From Deinococcus alpinitundrae (lineage in GTDB: Bacteria > Deinococcota > Deinococci > Deinococcales > Deinococcaceae), in assembly GCF_009982895.1 (NCBI RefSeq), contig NZ_WXZL01000005.1, positions 1 through 64,000 of the forward strand: a stretch of DNA of 64,000 nt, written 5' to 3'. The notes beneath the pieces are model-generated. The model was not told where the DNA came from. It searched no databases and worked only from the letters and a program-made list of their open reading frames with translations. A program made the translations under genes and the position numbers. This document shows positions 15,605 to 25,818 of the stretch, piece after piece (positions within the stretch are counted from its first letter, which is position 1; each line of letters opens with the position of its first letter).

Positions 15605-16609
15605 ATGACTGCCCAGAATACTGCTGAACCACGCTATGCCCAGCTCGTGCAGGCGGCGGCGGCCCACCTGAAGTCGCACCCCGGCCCCATCGTGATCCTG
15701 GCGCACGTGGACCCCGACGGTGACGCGCTGGGCAGTTGCCTGGGCCTCCAGCGGGCGCTGCGGACCCTTGGCAAAGACGTCCAGCTTTACATGCAGGTGC
15801 CACGCTACCTGACGTTCCTGCCGCAGGAGGGCGAGGTGCTGCCGCGCCTGGATGTCTGGCCCGAGGGTGCGCTCGCCGCCGTGCTGGACGTGGACAACAC
15901 CGATCTGGCGCGGGTGGCGGGGGCTGACCTCACGGCGTTTGCCGGGCCGGTCGTCAACATCGACCACCACGGCACCAACCGCCGCGAGGCCGCCGTCAGC
16001 CTGGTCGATCCCTCGCAGGCGGCGGCGGCCATGATGATCAAGGACGTGGTGGACGCCCTGGGCGTGGCCTGGACCGGCGAGATCGCCACGCCGCTGCTGC
16101 TCGGCACCAGCACCGATACCGGCTCCTTCCGCTTTTCCAACACCACTCCGCAGGTGCTCAGAACCGCCGCCGATCTGGTCGAGCACGGCGCGAACCTGGG
16201 CTGGATCAACGACCAGATGGCCCGCAACCCGCCGCGCTACTATGCCCTGCTGCGCGAGGTGCTCGACCAGATGGCCTTCTCCCCGGACGGTCTGATCGTC
16301 TCCTCACAGGTGAATGAGGCCGCGCTGGCGCGTACCGGCTCAGCCTGGGAAGATGTGGAGGCGTATGTCAACACCATCCGCAACGCCGACGGCGCGGAAC
16401 TGGCGGTGATGTTCAAGGACTACGGCGAGCGGGTCAAGGTATCGCTGCGCTCACGCGGCCGGGTCAGTGCCCAGAACATCGCGGTGGCGCTGGGGGGCGG
16501 CGGGCACGTGGCGGCGGCAGGAGCCTCGGTGGACGCGCCCTATGCTGAGACGGTGCAGCGCTTCGAGGCCGCGGCGGACGCCGAGTTGCGGCGGGCGGGC
16601 CTGCGCTGA
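15605..16609 (+). CDS. nrnA: DHH/DHHA1 phosphoesterase (NrnA-type oligoribonuclease / pAp phosphatase)
   Basis: A 334-aa cytosolic enzyme that degrades nanoRNA (2-5 nt) and removes the 3' phosphate of pAp. Visible: AHVDPDGDALGS (metal ligands near residue 35), VLDVDNTD, NIDHHGTN (the DHH at 120-122) and the C-terminal DHHA1 glycine loop ALGGGGHVAAAGA. Start ATG 15605 follows TATACT with exactly 7 nt, a strong leaderless signal. The downstream phosphoesterase frame overlaps or abuts its stop, suggesting an operon. Confidence 0.92.
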   Translation: MTAQNTAEPRYAQLVQAAAAHLKSHPGPIVILAHVDPDGDALGSCLGLQRALRTLGKDVQLYMQVPRYLTFLPQEGEVLPRLDVWPEGALAAVLDVDNTDLARVAGADLTAFAGPVVNIDHHGTNRREAAVSLVDPSQAAAAMMIKDVVDALGVAWTGEIATPLLLGTSTDTGSFRFSNTTPQVLRTAADLVEHGANLGWINDQMARNPPRYYALLREVLDQMAFSPDGLIVSSQVNEAALARTGSAWEDVEAYVNTIRNADGAELAVMFKDYGERVKVSLRSRGRVSAQNIAVALGGGGHVAAAGASVDAPYAETVQRFEAAADAELRRAGLR

Positions 16610-16644
16610 GCGGAAAAGGGCGCTGGCTGGCGGCACTCGGTCTG

Positions 16645-17418
16645 GTGGGCCTGGCCTGGCTGGTGGCCGAGACCCACTGGCTGCGGGTCGTGCGGTTGAA
16701 GGTGCCGGTGGCGGGTCGGGGCCGCGCCGTGCGGGTGGTGCAGCTCAGTGACCTGCATGGCCGCACCCGTTTTCTGAACGGGCGTATTTCGACCCAGGTC
16801 AACGCCCTGAAGCCGGACGTGGTGTGCGTCACGGGTGATCTGGTCAGCCACCAGAGCGATTTGCCGCGCGTGCTGGCCGAACTGCGGCGGCTGGAGTGTC
16901 CCCGCATCTACTTCGTGCCGGGCAACTGGGAGCGCGAGACGCTGGCGCAGGGCCGCAAACGCCTGATGACTCTGGCGGAAACGGACGCGCTGCTGCGGCG
17001 GGTATCCAGGGTGGCGCGGGTGTTGCTCAACGCGGGCGAGGTGCTTGACATCGGCGGCCTGCGGCTGCTGATCTACGGCTTTGACAACAGCTTGGAGGGG
17101 CTGGACGCTTACCATCCGCCCATCCAGTCCGCCGACGCCCGGTTGCTGCTGGCGCACTCGCCGCTGATCATCCAGCGGCTGAGGTCAGAAGCGCTGCCCT
17201 ACGACCTGCTGCTGACCGGCGATACCCACGGCGGCCAGATTCGCGTGCTGGGCCGCACCCGCCCGGATGTGCAGCGCTGGCACGTCGGAGCCGAGCGTCA
17301 GGTTAGGGGCGGCGTCTTCTACATCTCGCGTGGCCTGGGCACCACCCATCTGCCGCTGCGGCTGGGCAGCCCGCCGGAACTCCTATGCGCCGATCTGGTT
17401 CCGTCCGGGCCGGGCTAA
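16645..17418 (+). CDS. Membrane-anchored calcineurin-type metallophosphoesterase
   Basis: A ~257-aa phosphoesterase of the YkuE/YaeI type. Metal motifs: LSDLHGRT, CVTGDLVS, PGNWERE, LAHSP and LTGDTHGGQIR. The usual GNHE/D is GNWE here, a substitution at the catalytic His position. The first residues form a hydrophobic anchor. The GTG at 16645 is the first canonical start, but the same frame is open back to CTG 16606, which would overlap the nrnA TGA and give the full anchor GRWLAALGLVGLAWLVAE; the true start is uncertain. It overlaps the next gene by 4 bp, tail to tail. Confidence 0.82.
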   Translation: MGLAWLVAETHWLRVVRLKVPVAGRGRAVRVVQLSDLHGRTRFLNGRISTQVNALKPDVVCVTGDLVSHQSDLPRVLAELRRLECPRIYFVPGNWERETLAQGRKRLMTLAETDALLRRVSRVARVLLNAGEVLDIGGLRLLIYGFDNSLEGLDAYHPPIQSADARLLLAHSPLIIQRLRSEALPYDLLLTGDTHGGQIRVLGRTRPDVQRWHVGAERQVRGGVFYISRGLGTTHLPLRLGSPPELLCADLVPSGPG

Positions 17419-18092
17419 TCCCAGTCCCACTTGCGCCAGTCGGCAGGCTTGGCCTGGCCCGTCTTGGTGCGGCCCGCTTTCTTCGCCTCCACCTCGTCGG
17501 GGTCGGGAAACCAGGGATAAACAACGGCCAGCGCCGTGTCCAGCCGCCGCATCAGGTCGGCGCGCAGGTCTTTTTCCTCCGACTCGGTCAGCGGTCTGGG
17601 GTTGCTGGCCTTCGGGGGCTTACCAGACTTCGGCGCTCTGGGTGTGACTTCCGGCGACTCGGCAGCAAAGCCCCGTCGGATCTGGTCCAGAACCTGCTCC
17701 ACGCCGTTCAGGTAGGGGTCACGGGCCTTCTTGATTGCGCCCTTGCGGAGTAATTCAGGCACGATCTGAGGGCGGTAGGCTTCGGCAGCGGCATTCAGTC
17801 GGGCGGCACGCCTAGCCTGGCGCTCGGCCCTGGCGGCTTCCAGGCGTTCGCGTGCCTGCATGGCGCGGTGCTGGGCCAGCAAAAAGCGCTCCTCGCGCTC
17901 GGCTTCCTCAACCCGGCTTTCCCGGTACAGCTTGACCGGCGGCAACCTCCGGCCACCCATCTTCAGGCCGTTGGGCCGGGTCTGGTCGTGCTGGCCCAGA
18001 AATTCAGCGATCAGGCGCGGGGTCCAGCCCCGGTCCTTGAGGTCCTGGGTGGCCACGAAGCCCGCTGGATTGAGAAACGCCCCCCGGTTCAT
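17415..18092 (-). CDS. Conserved protein of unknown function with charged helical core
   Basis: A 225-aa hydrophilic protein. The N-terminal ~60 residues carry DLKDRGWTPRLIAEFLGQHDQ and then VKLYRESRVEEAE, which reads like a small winged-helix-type domain I have seen in bacterial unknowns. Residues ~60-105 are almost all Arg/Glu/Ala (probable coiled coil). The C-terminus is Lys/Pro-rich and acidic. No signal peptide or enzyme motif. A nucleic-acid-related role is possible but unproven. The stop overlaps the convergent phosphoesterase by 4 bp. Confidence 0.65.
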   Translation of the reverse strand: MNRGAFLNPAGFVATQDLKDRGWTPRLIAEFLGQHDQTRPNGLKMGGRRLPPVKLYRESRVEEAEREERFLLAQHRAMQARERLEAARAERQARRAARLNAAAEAYRPQIVPELLRKGAIKKARDPYLNGVEQVLDQIRRGFAAESPEVTPRAPKSGKPPKASNPRPLTESEEKDLRADLMRRLDTALAVVYPWFPDPDEVEAKKAGRTKTGQAKPADWRKWDWD

Positions 18093-18140
18093 CTCCTGCT
18101 GAGCTTAAACCTGCGCCGCGCCCGGCGACTTGAGCCGTTC

Positions 18141-18713
18141 TTAGGTAAGTGGCGTTTGAGCTTCACCGGAGCCGGTCCACTCGGAGCGCAGCAACTGCAT
18201 CTGCACGCTGTCGTAGCGCTGGCCCTGCCACAGCCGCGCCTCCCGCACGCGGGCGCACTCGCGGTACTGGGCGCGCCCGGCGGCACGGATCATGCGCTGG
18301 TTGCCGCTCCAGGTCGTTAGGGTCAGCAGGTGCGCGCCGGTCTCCTCGAAGGTGAGCGCGCTCCAGCTCCTCAGCGCCCGTGTGCCCAGCCCGCCGCCCC
18401 AGTGCCGGGGGTCGTAGATCAGGATGCCCACTTCCCACCAGCCGCCGCTGCTCGGCGCTTCGGGACGGCGCGTCACCAGCCCGATTCCCTGATCGCCCTG
18501 CACGATCAAGCGCTCGTGGGGCGCTGCGCCGGGGCCGTCTGCATTCTGTGCTGCGTCGGTGGTGTCCGGAGCTGATGGCTCGCCCTTCATGAAAGGCGCG
18601 TCCCACTGCCGCCACTCGGCCTGCGGATCGGTGAGCCAGAAGGCCAGGTGCAGGGCGTCCCGGGCCGTCTGGGGGCGTAAGGTCAGCGCCGTGGGGTCGG
18701 TGAGGTCAGTCAT
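18141..18713 (-). CDS. GNAT-family N-acetyltransferase (RimJ/RimL-like)
   Basis: A 190-aa acetyl-CoA-dependent acyltransferase. The GNAT A motif appears as DPRHWGGGLGTRALRSWSALTFEETGAHLLTLTTWSGNQRMIRAAGR, the pattern of ribosomal-protein or small-molecule acetyltransferases. An Asp/Ala-rich linker occupies residues ~48-65. Substrate is unknown. It is divergent from the DUF1089 gene, with 38 bp between starts. Confidence 0.8.
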   Translation of the reverse strand: MTDLTDPTALTLRPQTARDALHLAFWLTDPQAEWRQWDAPFMKGEPSAPDTTDAAQNADGPGAAPHERLIVQGDQGIGLVTRRPEAPSSGGWWEVGILIYDPRHWGGGLGTRALRSWSALTFEETGAHLLTLTTWSGNQRMIRAAGRAQYRECARVREARLWQGQRYDSVQMQLLRSEWTGSGEAQTPLT

Positions 18714-18751
18714 CCGCGTCTAGCTTGCCACAGCCTGCTAGGCTGGTCAGT

Positions 18752-19321
18752 ATGGCCGCGCGCCGACATTTTCTGTGGCAGCATCAGTCGGGCCGGATTC
18801 CTTCGTCAGGTCAGGGCCGTCCACTGGGCCTGGAGCACCTGCTGACCGGTCAGGACTGGGCCAGCAGCACCGTGATCGGTGTGGCCGGGGGCATGCCGTT
18901 TACCCTGCGCTACCGGCTGGAGGTCGGCGCGGACGGCTTTGTGCGGGCCGGGGTGCTGCGCGTCTCGGGGCAGGCGTCCCTTACGCTGAGCCGCACCTCG
19001 GTGAGCCGCTGGCAGGGCAACAACGGCGAGGAACTGCCCGACCTCAGCGGCTGCACCGACCTCGCTCTGAGCGTCTCGCCCTACACCAACACCCTGGCGC
19101 TGCGCCGCCTGAAGTTGCGCCCCGGTCAGTCCGGCGAGGTGCTGGCCGCCCTCATCGAGGTGCCGACCCTGACCCGGCGGGTGGTGCGGCAGCGCTACAC
19201 CAGGCTAGGGCCGCACACCTACCGCTGCGAAAACCTCGGCGGCGGCGACAGCGCCGACCTGACGGTAGACGACGAGCTGTTCGTGCGCGAGTATCCGGGG
19301 CAGTTCACCCTGATTGATTAG
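18752..19321 (+). CDS. Putative glycolipid-binding protein (DUF1089 family)
   Basis: A 189-aa cytosolic beta-rich protein. The layout matches DUF1089: MPFTLRYRLEV, the LPDLSGCTDLALSVSPYTNTLALRRLKL core near residue 100, VPTLTRRVVRQRYTRLGPHTYR and the terminal VREYPGQF. The annotation glycolipid-binding comes from one structural homologue; the cellular role is not known. ATG 18752 is chosen because TAGGCT (18739-18744) sits 7 nt upstream. Confidence 0.8.
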   Translation: MAARRHFLWQHQSGRIPSSGQGRPLGLEHLLTGQDWASSTVIGVAGGMPFTLRYRLEVGADGFVRAGVLRVSGQASLTLSRTSVSRWQGNNGEELPDLSGCTDLALSVSPYTNTLALRRLKLRPGQSGEVLAALIEVPTLTRRVVRQRYTRLGPHTYRCENLGGGDSADLTVDDELFVREYPGQFTLID

Positions 19322-19344
19322 CGCGGTTGTTCGTTGCGTTGCCT

Positions 19345-19378
19345 CAAAAAAGGCCCAATTCACGCCACTCTCTTGGGC
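19345..19378 (-). terminator. Intrinsic terminator of the DUF945 gene
   Basis: On the minus strand GCCCAA and TTGGGC (19353-19358/19373-19378) form a 6-bp stem followed by C and a run of T (complement of the A-run at 19345-19351). It lies 70 bp after the stop of the DUF945 gene. Confidence 0.7.
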
Positions 19379-19447
19379 AGCACCCGTATGGAGCGGGTCC
19401 TCCCGTGGAGACGTCGAATGCCTTGACGTGCCGAGCAGCGCCGGGCT

Positions 19448-20830
19448 TCAGAAGCCGCCGCCCAGCGCCTCGCCGTTGACAGTGCCCTTGCCGCCCTCGA
19501 AGGCCAGATCGCTCGTCAGGGCGGTGCCCTGGCGCTTGAGGTAGCCCGCGTCGATCAAGCTCTGGAGATTGGCCGCCGCGTCCGGCGAGAAGCTGCCCAG
19601 CAACGCACGCAGGGCTGGTTCGGCGGCGTTCAGGCGGACTTGCAGCTTGACCATGCCCAGGGCCGTCATTGGCACCGTGCTGAGCATCTGGGCGGTTTCA
19701 GCGCTCAGGTCCGCCGCGCCAGGCAGCTCGGCAGTGCCGCTGAGCACGATGTCGCCGCTCGGTTGGGTCAGGCTCAGGCGGTCAATCGAGAACACCGGCT
19801 GGGCCTTGAGGAGCGCGAGCGCGTCGCCCTGAAGGGCCTGCTCCTGGGCCTTGCTGAGCTCCGCCTTCTCGGGATCGCCTTGCAATTGCTGGCCGAGGGT
19901 GCTGAGCGTCTTGGTCATGCGGGCCAGCGGTTCGCGGCTGAGGTGGTTCATGCCCAGGTGAAGCTGCACGTTCCTGAAGTTCTGCGCGCCGCTACCGGGC
20001 ATCGTCACATCGAGCTGGCCGATGTCGTACTGGAGGGTGCCGCCGTAGAAGCCGCCGACCAGCGTGCTCTTGCCGCTGACCTTGAGGTTATTCAGGTCGA
20101 ACTTGCCCATGCCCGCGCCGGACGCGGCGCTGTAGGTCATGGACTTGAGCGTGAAGACCTGTTGGCCCAGCCCCAGCGGATCATCCGCCTGCTGCTTCTG
20201 GGTGCTGCCGCTCACGGCTAGGCCGCGCAGGGTCACCCGGTCCCCGTTCGTGGTGACGTCGAGTTCGGGCCAGGTGAGCTGGGTGGTGGCGTTCAGGACG
20301 CCGTTGTGGATCTCGCCAGTCAGTGCCTGCCAGCTCAGCGTGGTGCCGCTGTCGGTCATCTGTCCCCTGGGCACCTTGATGTGGGTCTCGGTGCTGCCGC
20401 TGAGGCCGACGACAGTGCGGATGGTCGGCTGCTGACCGCCGAGGGCCACCTCGAACTGCTTTTGCACGGCAGGATCGGCGAATTTCACCTCGGTGTCGAT
20501 CAGTGCGTTGCCCACCGTCCTCAAGCCCGGCAGCGGCCCGTGCTGAATGTGGTTGACGACGATCAGGGCCACGTCGCCCGCGCCCTTGCCCAGCACCACG
20601 TTCATCGTCTGGGTGCTGCTCAGAAAGCCGCGCTGGTAGGTGCTGCTCTTGACGTGGGCGTAGCCGGTGGCCTCGACCTGGGCCTTCAAGGTCTGGGCCA
20701 GGTCCTGCTGGGTCTGCACCGTCTGACTGCCGGTGTAGGCGGTGGCCCCTGCCAGTGCGCCCACCACCAGTAAGACGCCGATACCGAGGGCGGGGAAGCG
20801 GGAACGTCGGCCAGTCTGGGGTCGGGTCAT
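19448..20830 (-). CDS. DUF945 (YdgA-like) envelope protein
   Basis: A 460-aa protein with an N-terminal anchor (FPALGIGVLLVVGALAGATAYTG, residues ~12-34) and a large periplasm-facing domain. The domain starts with the family pattern of YdgA/DUF945, including SSTYQRGFLSSTQTMNVVLG and VNHIQHGPLPG. Its biochemical role is unknown in any organism I can name; E. coli YdgA is linked to envelope functions. Leaderless layout: TAGATT (complement 20837-20842) 6 nt before the ATG. Confidence 0.82.
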   Translation of the reverse strand: MTRPQTGRRSRFPALGIGVLLVVGALAGATAYTGSQTVQTQQDLAQTLKAQVEATGYAHVKSSTYQRGFLSSTQTMNVVLGKGAGDVALIVVNHIQHGPLPGLRTVGNALIDTEVKFADPAVQKQFEVALGGQQPTIRTVVGLSGSTETHIKVPRGQMTDSGTTLSWQALTGEIHNGVLNATTQLTWPELDVTTNGDRVTLRGLAVSGSTQKQQADDPLGLGQQVFTLKSMTYSAASGAGMGKFDLNNLKVSGKSTLVGGFYGGTLQYDIGQLDVTMPGSGAQNFRNVQLHLGMNHLSREPLARMTKTLSTLGQQLQGDPEKAELSKAQEQALQGDALALLKAQPVFSIDRLSLTQPSGDIVLSGTAELPGAADLSAETAQMLSTVPMTALGMVKLQVRLNAAEPALRALLGSFSPDAAANLQSLIDAGYLKRQGTALTSDLAFEGGKGTVNGEALGGGF

Positions 20831-20928
20831 GAAGTGAATCTAACGCCTGGCTAAAGTCGGCGGCTAGCCACTTTATGATGACAAAACGGGCGCGGGCCAC
20901 TGCCCTGAGCCTTAGCTTGGAGAGCTGC

Positions 20929-21641
<713 letters not shown>

Positions 21642-21645
<4 letters not shown>

Positions 21646-23401
21646 GCCGCGCCGCCCAGGTACGCCTCGCGCACGGCGGGGTGCTGCTGAATCTCGCGGG
21701 GCGTGCCCTCGGCCAGCTTCTCGCCGTAGTTCATGACCACCAATCGGTCGACCACATTCATCACCAGGTCCATATCGTGCTCGACGATCAGGATAGTGAC
21801 GCCCTCGCCCTGCAACTTGCGCAGCAGCGCCGCGAGTTCGCGCTTTTCACCCAACCGCAGGCCCGCCGCCGGTTCGTCGAGCAGCAGCAGGGTGGGGTCG
21901 GCCACCAGCGCCCGCGCGATTTCCAGAATGCGCTGCTGGCCCAGCGGCAGATTGCCCGCCAGCTCGAACACATCGCCGAGGCCCACCCTCGTCAGTTGCT
22001 CGGCGGCGGCGTGTTGCAGGGCCGCTTCCTCGCTTCTTTCCAGGTGCAGCAGACTGCGGGTCACGCCAGCGTGGGCGCGGGTGTAGCCGCCCATCATGGC
22101 GTTGCCGAGGAGGGTCATCTCCGGAAAGAGTTTGACGTGCTGAAAGGTGCGCGCCATGCCCAGGCGGGCGATCTGACGCGAGGCGAAGCGCGAGATATCC
22201 TGGCCGCGCAGGGTGATGTGCCCGGCAGTCGGCGGCAGTACCCCGGAGATGACGTTGAAGAGGGTGGATTTGCCCGCGCCGTTGGGACCGATCAACCCCA
22301 GGATTTCACCGGAGTTGAGGCTGAACGACACCCCGTTGACCGCCTTGAGGCCGCCGAAATGCTTGGAGACGCCTTCGAGCCGTAGTAGTTCCTCGCCGGA
22401 AGCGGGTTTGGTGTGAATGGGCAGGCGCTCGGTGCCGGGCATCAACGTTTGCGAGGGCCTGGGCAAGATGCGCTCCAGCAACGGCCACAGCCCTTCGCGG
22501 GCCACCTGAAGCATCAGAATGACTAGAATGCCGAACACGGGCGTCACGAAGTCGCCGGACTGGCCCAGCAGTTTGGGCAACAGGTTTTGCAACTGGTCGC
22601 GCAGCAAGGTGATCAGGCCCGCGCCCAGAATTGCCCCGCCCACCGAGCCGGAGCCGCCGACCACCGCCATGAACAGAAATTCGATGCCCTGTGAGAGGCC
22701 GAACGGTGTGGGGTTGATGAACCCCTGCCCGTGCGCGTAGAGCCAGCCCGCCAGCGCCGCCAGCACCGCCGAGAGCAGGAAGGTCTGCACCCGCAGGACG
22801 TAGGTGTTGACCCCGAAGCTCTCGGCCACCGTGACGCCGCCGCGCAAGGCCCGCATGGCCCGCCCGGTGCGGCTCTGTAATAAGTTTTGAGTGACCCAGG
22901 CGCACAGCGCCAGCACGGCCCAGACCAGCCAGTAAAAGCGGCTGGGCGTGTTGAGGGCCATGCCGAACAGCGAGATCGGCGGCACACCCGTGAGGCCGGT
23001 AAAGCCGCCGGTAAACGGCGCGTTGCCGAAGGTGTAGTACAGGCTCAGACCCCAGGCGATCGTCGCCAGTGGAAGAAAGTGGCCCTGCATCCGCAGCGTG
23101 ATGGCCCCCAGAATCAGCGCCACCACTCCCGTGACGACCACCGCCGCGAATAGGGTCAGCCAGGGCGAGAGGCCGAACCGGAGGCACAGCACCGCGCTGG
23201 TGTACGCCCCCACACCCATGAAGGCCGCCTGGCCGAAGCTGGTGCTGCCCGCCACGCCCGTCAGCAGCACCAGGCCGAGCGCCACCAGCGCGTAAATGCC
23301 CACGTTGCCGAGCAGGGTTAGATAGAAGGTGGGCAGCAGGAAGGGCAGCAGGGCGATGACGGCGAAGAAGGCCAGCGCGAGCCACGTCCGAGAACCGAGC
23401 T

Positions 23402-23405
<4 letters not shown>
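21642..23405 (-). CDS. livMG: Fused LivM permease - LivG ATPase
   Basis: A 587-aa fusion of two subunits that are often separate. Residues ~1-310 form a LivM permease with 8-10 helices ([45 protein letters not shown]). After a linker rich in Pro and His, residues ~345-587 are LivG: Walker [38 protein letters not shown] and [12 protein letters not shown] 23405 overlaps the livH stop as ATGA; the longer frame to 23444 lies inside livH and is rejected. The fusion fixes 1:1 stoichiometry of one permease with one ATPase. Confidence 0.93.
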
Positions 23406-24457
<1,052 letters not shown>

Positions 24458-24516
24458 GGTAGGTGGCCTCCGGGTGTGGGGTGGGGCGGAGTGGTGGCTT
24501 CAGCAAATTCAAACTC

Positions 24517-24543
24517 AAAAAAAGGGCGGCCCGCAAGCCGCCT
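24517..24543 (-). terminator. Intercistronic terminator between livJ and livH
   Basis: On the minus strand GGCGGC (complement of 24537-24542) pairs with GCCGCC (24525-24530) around a 6-nt loop and is followed by CC and seven T (24517-24523). It lies just after the binding-protein stop and 60 bp before the livH start. Such partial terminators commonly make the binding protein more abundant than the permease. Confidence 0.8.
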
Positions 24544-24558
24544 CTGTGTGACACCACC

Positions 24559-25698
24559 TTACTTCAGCAGTTTCCAGGTGCCGTCTTGCACGACCACCAT
24601 CACGCGCGAGCGGGCGTCAAGGCCCAGGTGGTTGGTGGCCGACAGATTGAAGATGCCGTGCGCGCCGATCACGTTGCGGGTGCCCTCGATGGCGGCTCTC
24701 AGCCCTTCGCGGAACTCCGCCGTGCCGGGCTTGCCGACCTTGAGTGCCCTGGGAATGGCCTTTTGCAAGATCAGCCCGGCGTCGTACATATGCCCCCCGA
24801 AGGTGCTGACCGAGTCCTTGCCGTAGATGGCCTCGTACTGGTTGACATAGCTCAGGCCGACTTTCTTGTTGGGGTTGGTGTCGGGCAGCTGATCGGCCAC
24901 CAGAATCGGGCCAGCCGGTAAGATCGCGCCCTCCACGTCCTTGCCGCCCACGCGCAGGAAGTCGGGGTTGGCAACGCCGTGCGTCTGGTAGATCTTGCCC
25001 GCGTAGCCCCGGTCACGCAGCGCCTTTTGCGGCAGCACCCCCGGCACGCCCGAAGCGCCGATCAGCACGGCGTCGGGCTTGGCGGCAGCCACCTTGAGGG
25101 CCTGGGCGGTGACGCTGGTGTCGGTGCGGTTGTAGCGCTCGGACCCCACGATCTTGATGCCCTTGGCGGCAGCATTCTTCTGCAACTCGGCAAACCAGCC
25201 CTCGCCGTAGGCGTCGTTGAAGCCGATGTAGCCCACCGTCTTGATGCCGTTCTTGGCCATGTGATCCACGATGGCGGCGGCCATGATGGCGTCGGTCTGC
25301 GGCGTCTTAAAGACCCAGCGCTTCTTGGTGTCCACGGGCGCGATGATGCCCTCCGAGGCGGCCAGGCTGATCATCGGCACCTTGGCCTGCGCCACCACGT
25401 CGATCATGGCGAGGCTTGCGGGCGTGGTCGTGGTGCCCAGAATCAAATCGACCTTGTTGTCCTGAATCAGCTTGCGGGTGTCGGTGACGGCGGTGGTGGT
25501 GTCGGAGGCGTCGTCGAGAATGATGTAGGTGATGTCCTGCCCAGCGATCTTCTTGGGCAGCAGGGCCACGGTGTTCTTCTCGGGAATGCCCAGGCTGGCG
25601 GCGGGGCCGGTGGCGCTGATCACCACGCCGATGCGGATTTCGGCGCTGGCTGAGCTGAGCAGCAGGGCGGTCAGGGAAAACAGCAGGGTACGTTTCAT
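24559..25698 (-). CDS. livJ: Branched-chain amino acid ABC transporter substrate-binding protein
   Basis: A 379-aa exported binding protein (peripla_BP_6 / LivJ type). Signal peptide MKRTLLFSLTALLLSSASA, then EIRIGVVISATGPAASLGIPEKN, ILDDASDTTTAVTDTRKLI and YIGFNDAYGEGWFAEL, all typical. AAGGAG lies 5 nt before the ATG. No lipobox is seen, so it may be free in the periplasm-like space. First gene of livJ-H-MG-F; substrate inferred as Leu/Ile/Val or related amino acids from the family, not proven. Confidence 0.92.
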   Translation of the reverse strand: MKRTLLFSLTALLLSSASAEIRIGVVISATGPAASLGIPEKNTVALLPKKIAGQDITYIILDDASDTTTAVTDTRKLIQDNKVDLILGTTTTPASLAMIDVVAQAKVPMISLAASEGIIAPVDTKKRWVFKTPQTDAIMAAAIVDHMAKNGIKTVGYIGFNDAYGEGWFAELQKNAAAKGIKIVGSERYNRTDTSVTAQALKVAAAKPDAVLIGASGVPGVLPQKALRDRGYAGKIYQTHGVANPDFLRVGGKDVEGAILPAGPILVADQLPDTNPNKKVGLSYVNQYEAIYGKDSVSTFGGHMYDAGLILQKAIPRALKVGKPGTAEFREGLRAAIEGTRNVIGAHGIFNLSATNHLGLDARSRVMVVVQDGTWKLLK

Positions 25699-25765
25699 GA
25701 ATCTCCTTGAGGATCGAAGCTACGGCGGGGAAGGATCTGCCCGCCGCTGGATTGTGGATGGTCGG

Positions 25766-25788
25766 AGTATAGCCTAACGGGTGTTAGG
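25766..25788 (-). promoter_or_regulatory. livJ promoter with overlapping inverted repeat
   Basis: On the minus strand TATACT (complement 25766-25771) is the likely -10. Two bases upstream, in the spacer, lies CCTAAC-4-GTTAGG (25773-25788), a perfect 6-bp inverted repeat. Its place between -35 and -10 suits repressor binding. No clear -35 is seen. It lies ~70 bp before the livJ start. Confidence 0.55.
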
Positions 25789-25818
25789 GCGTGCAGCCGG
25801 GAGCCGGGTGGATCGCCC

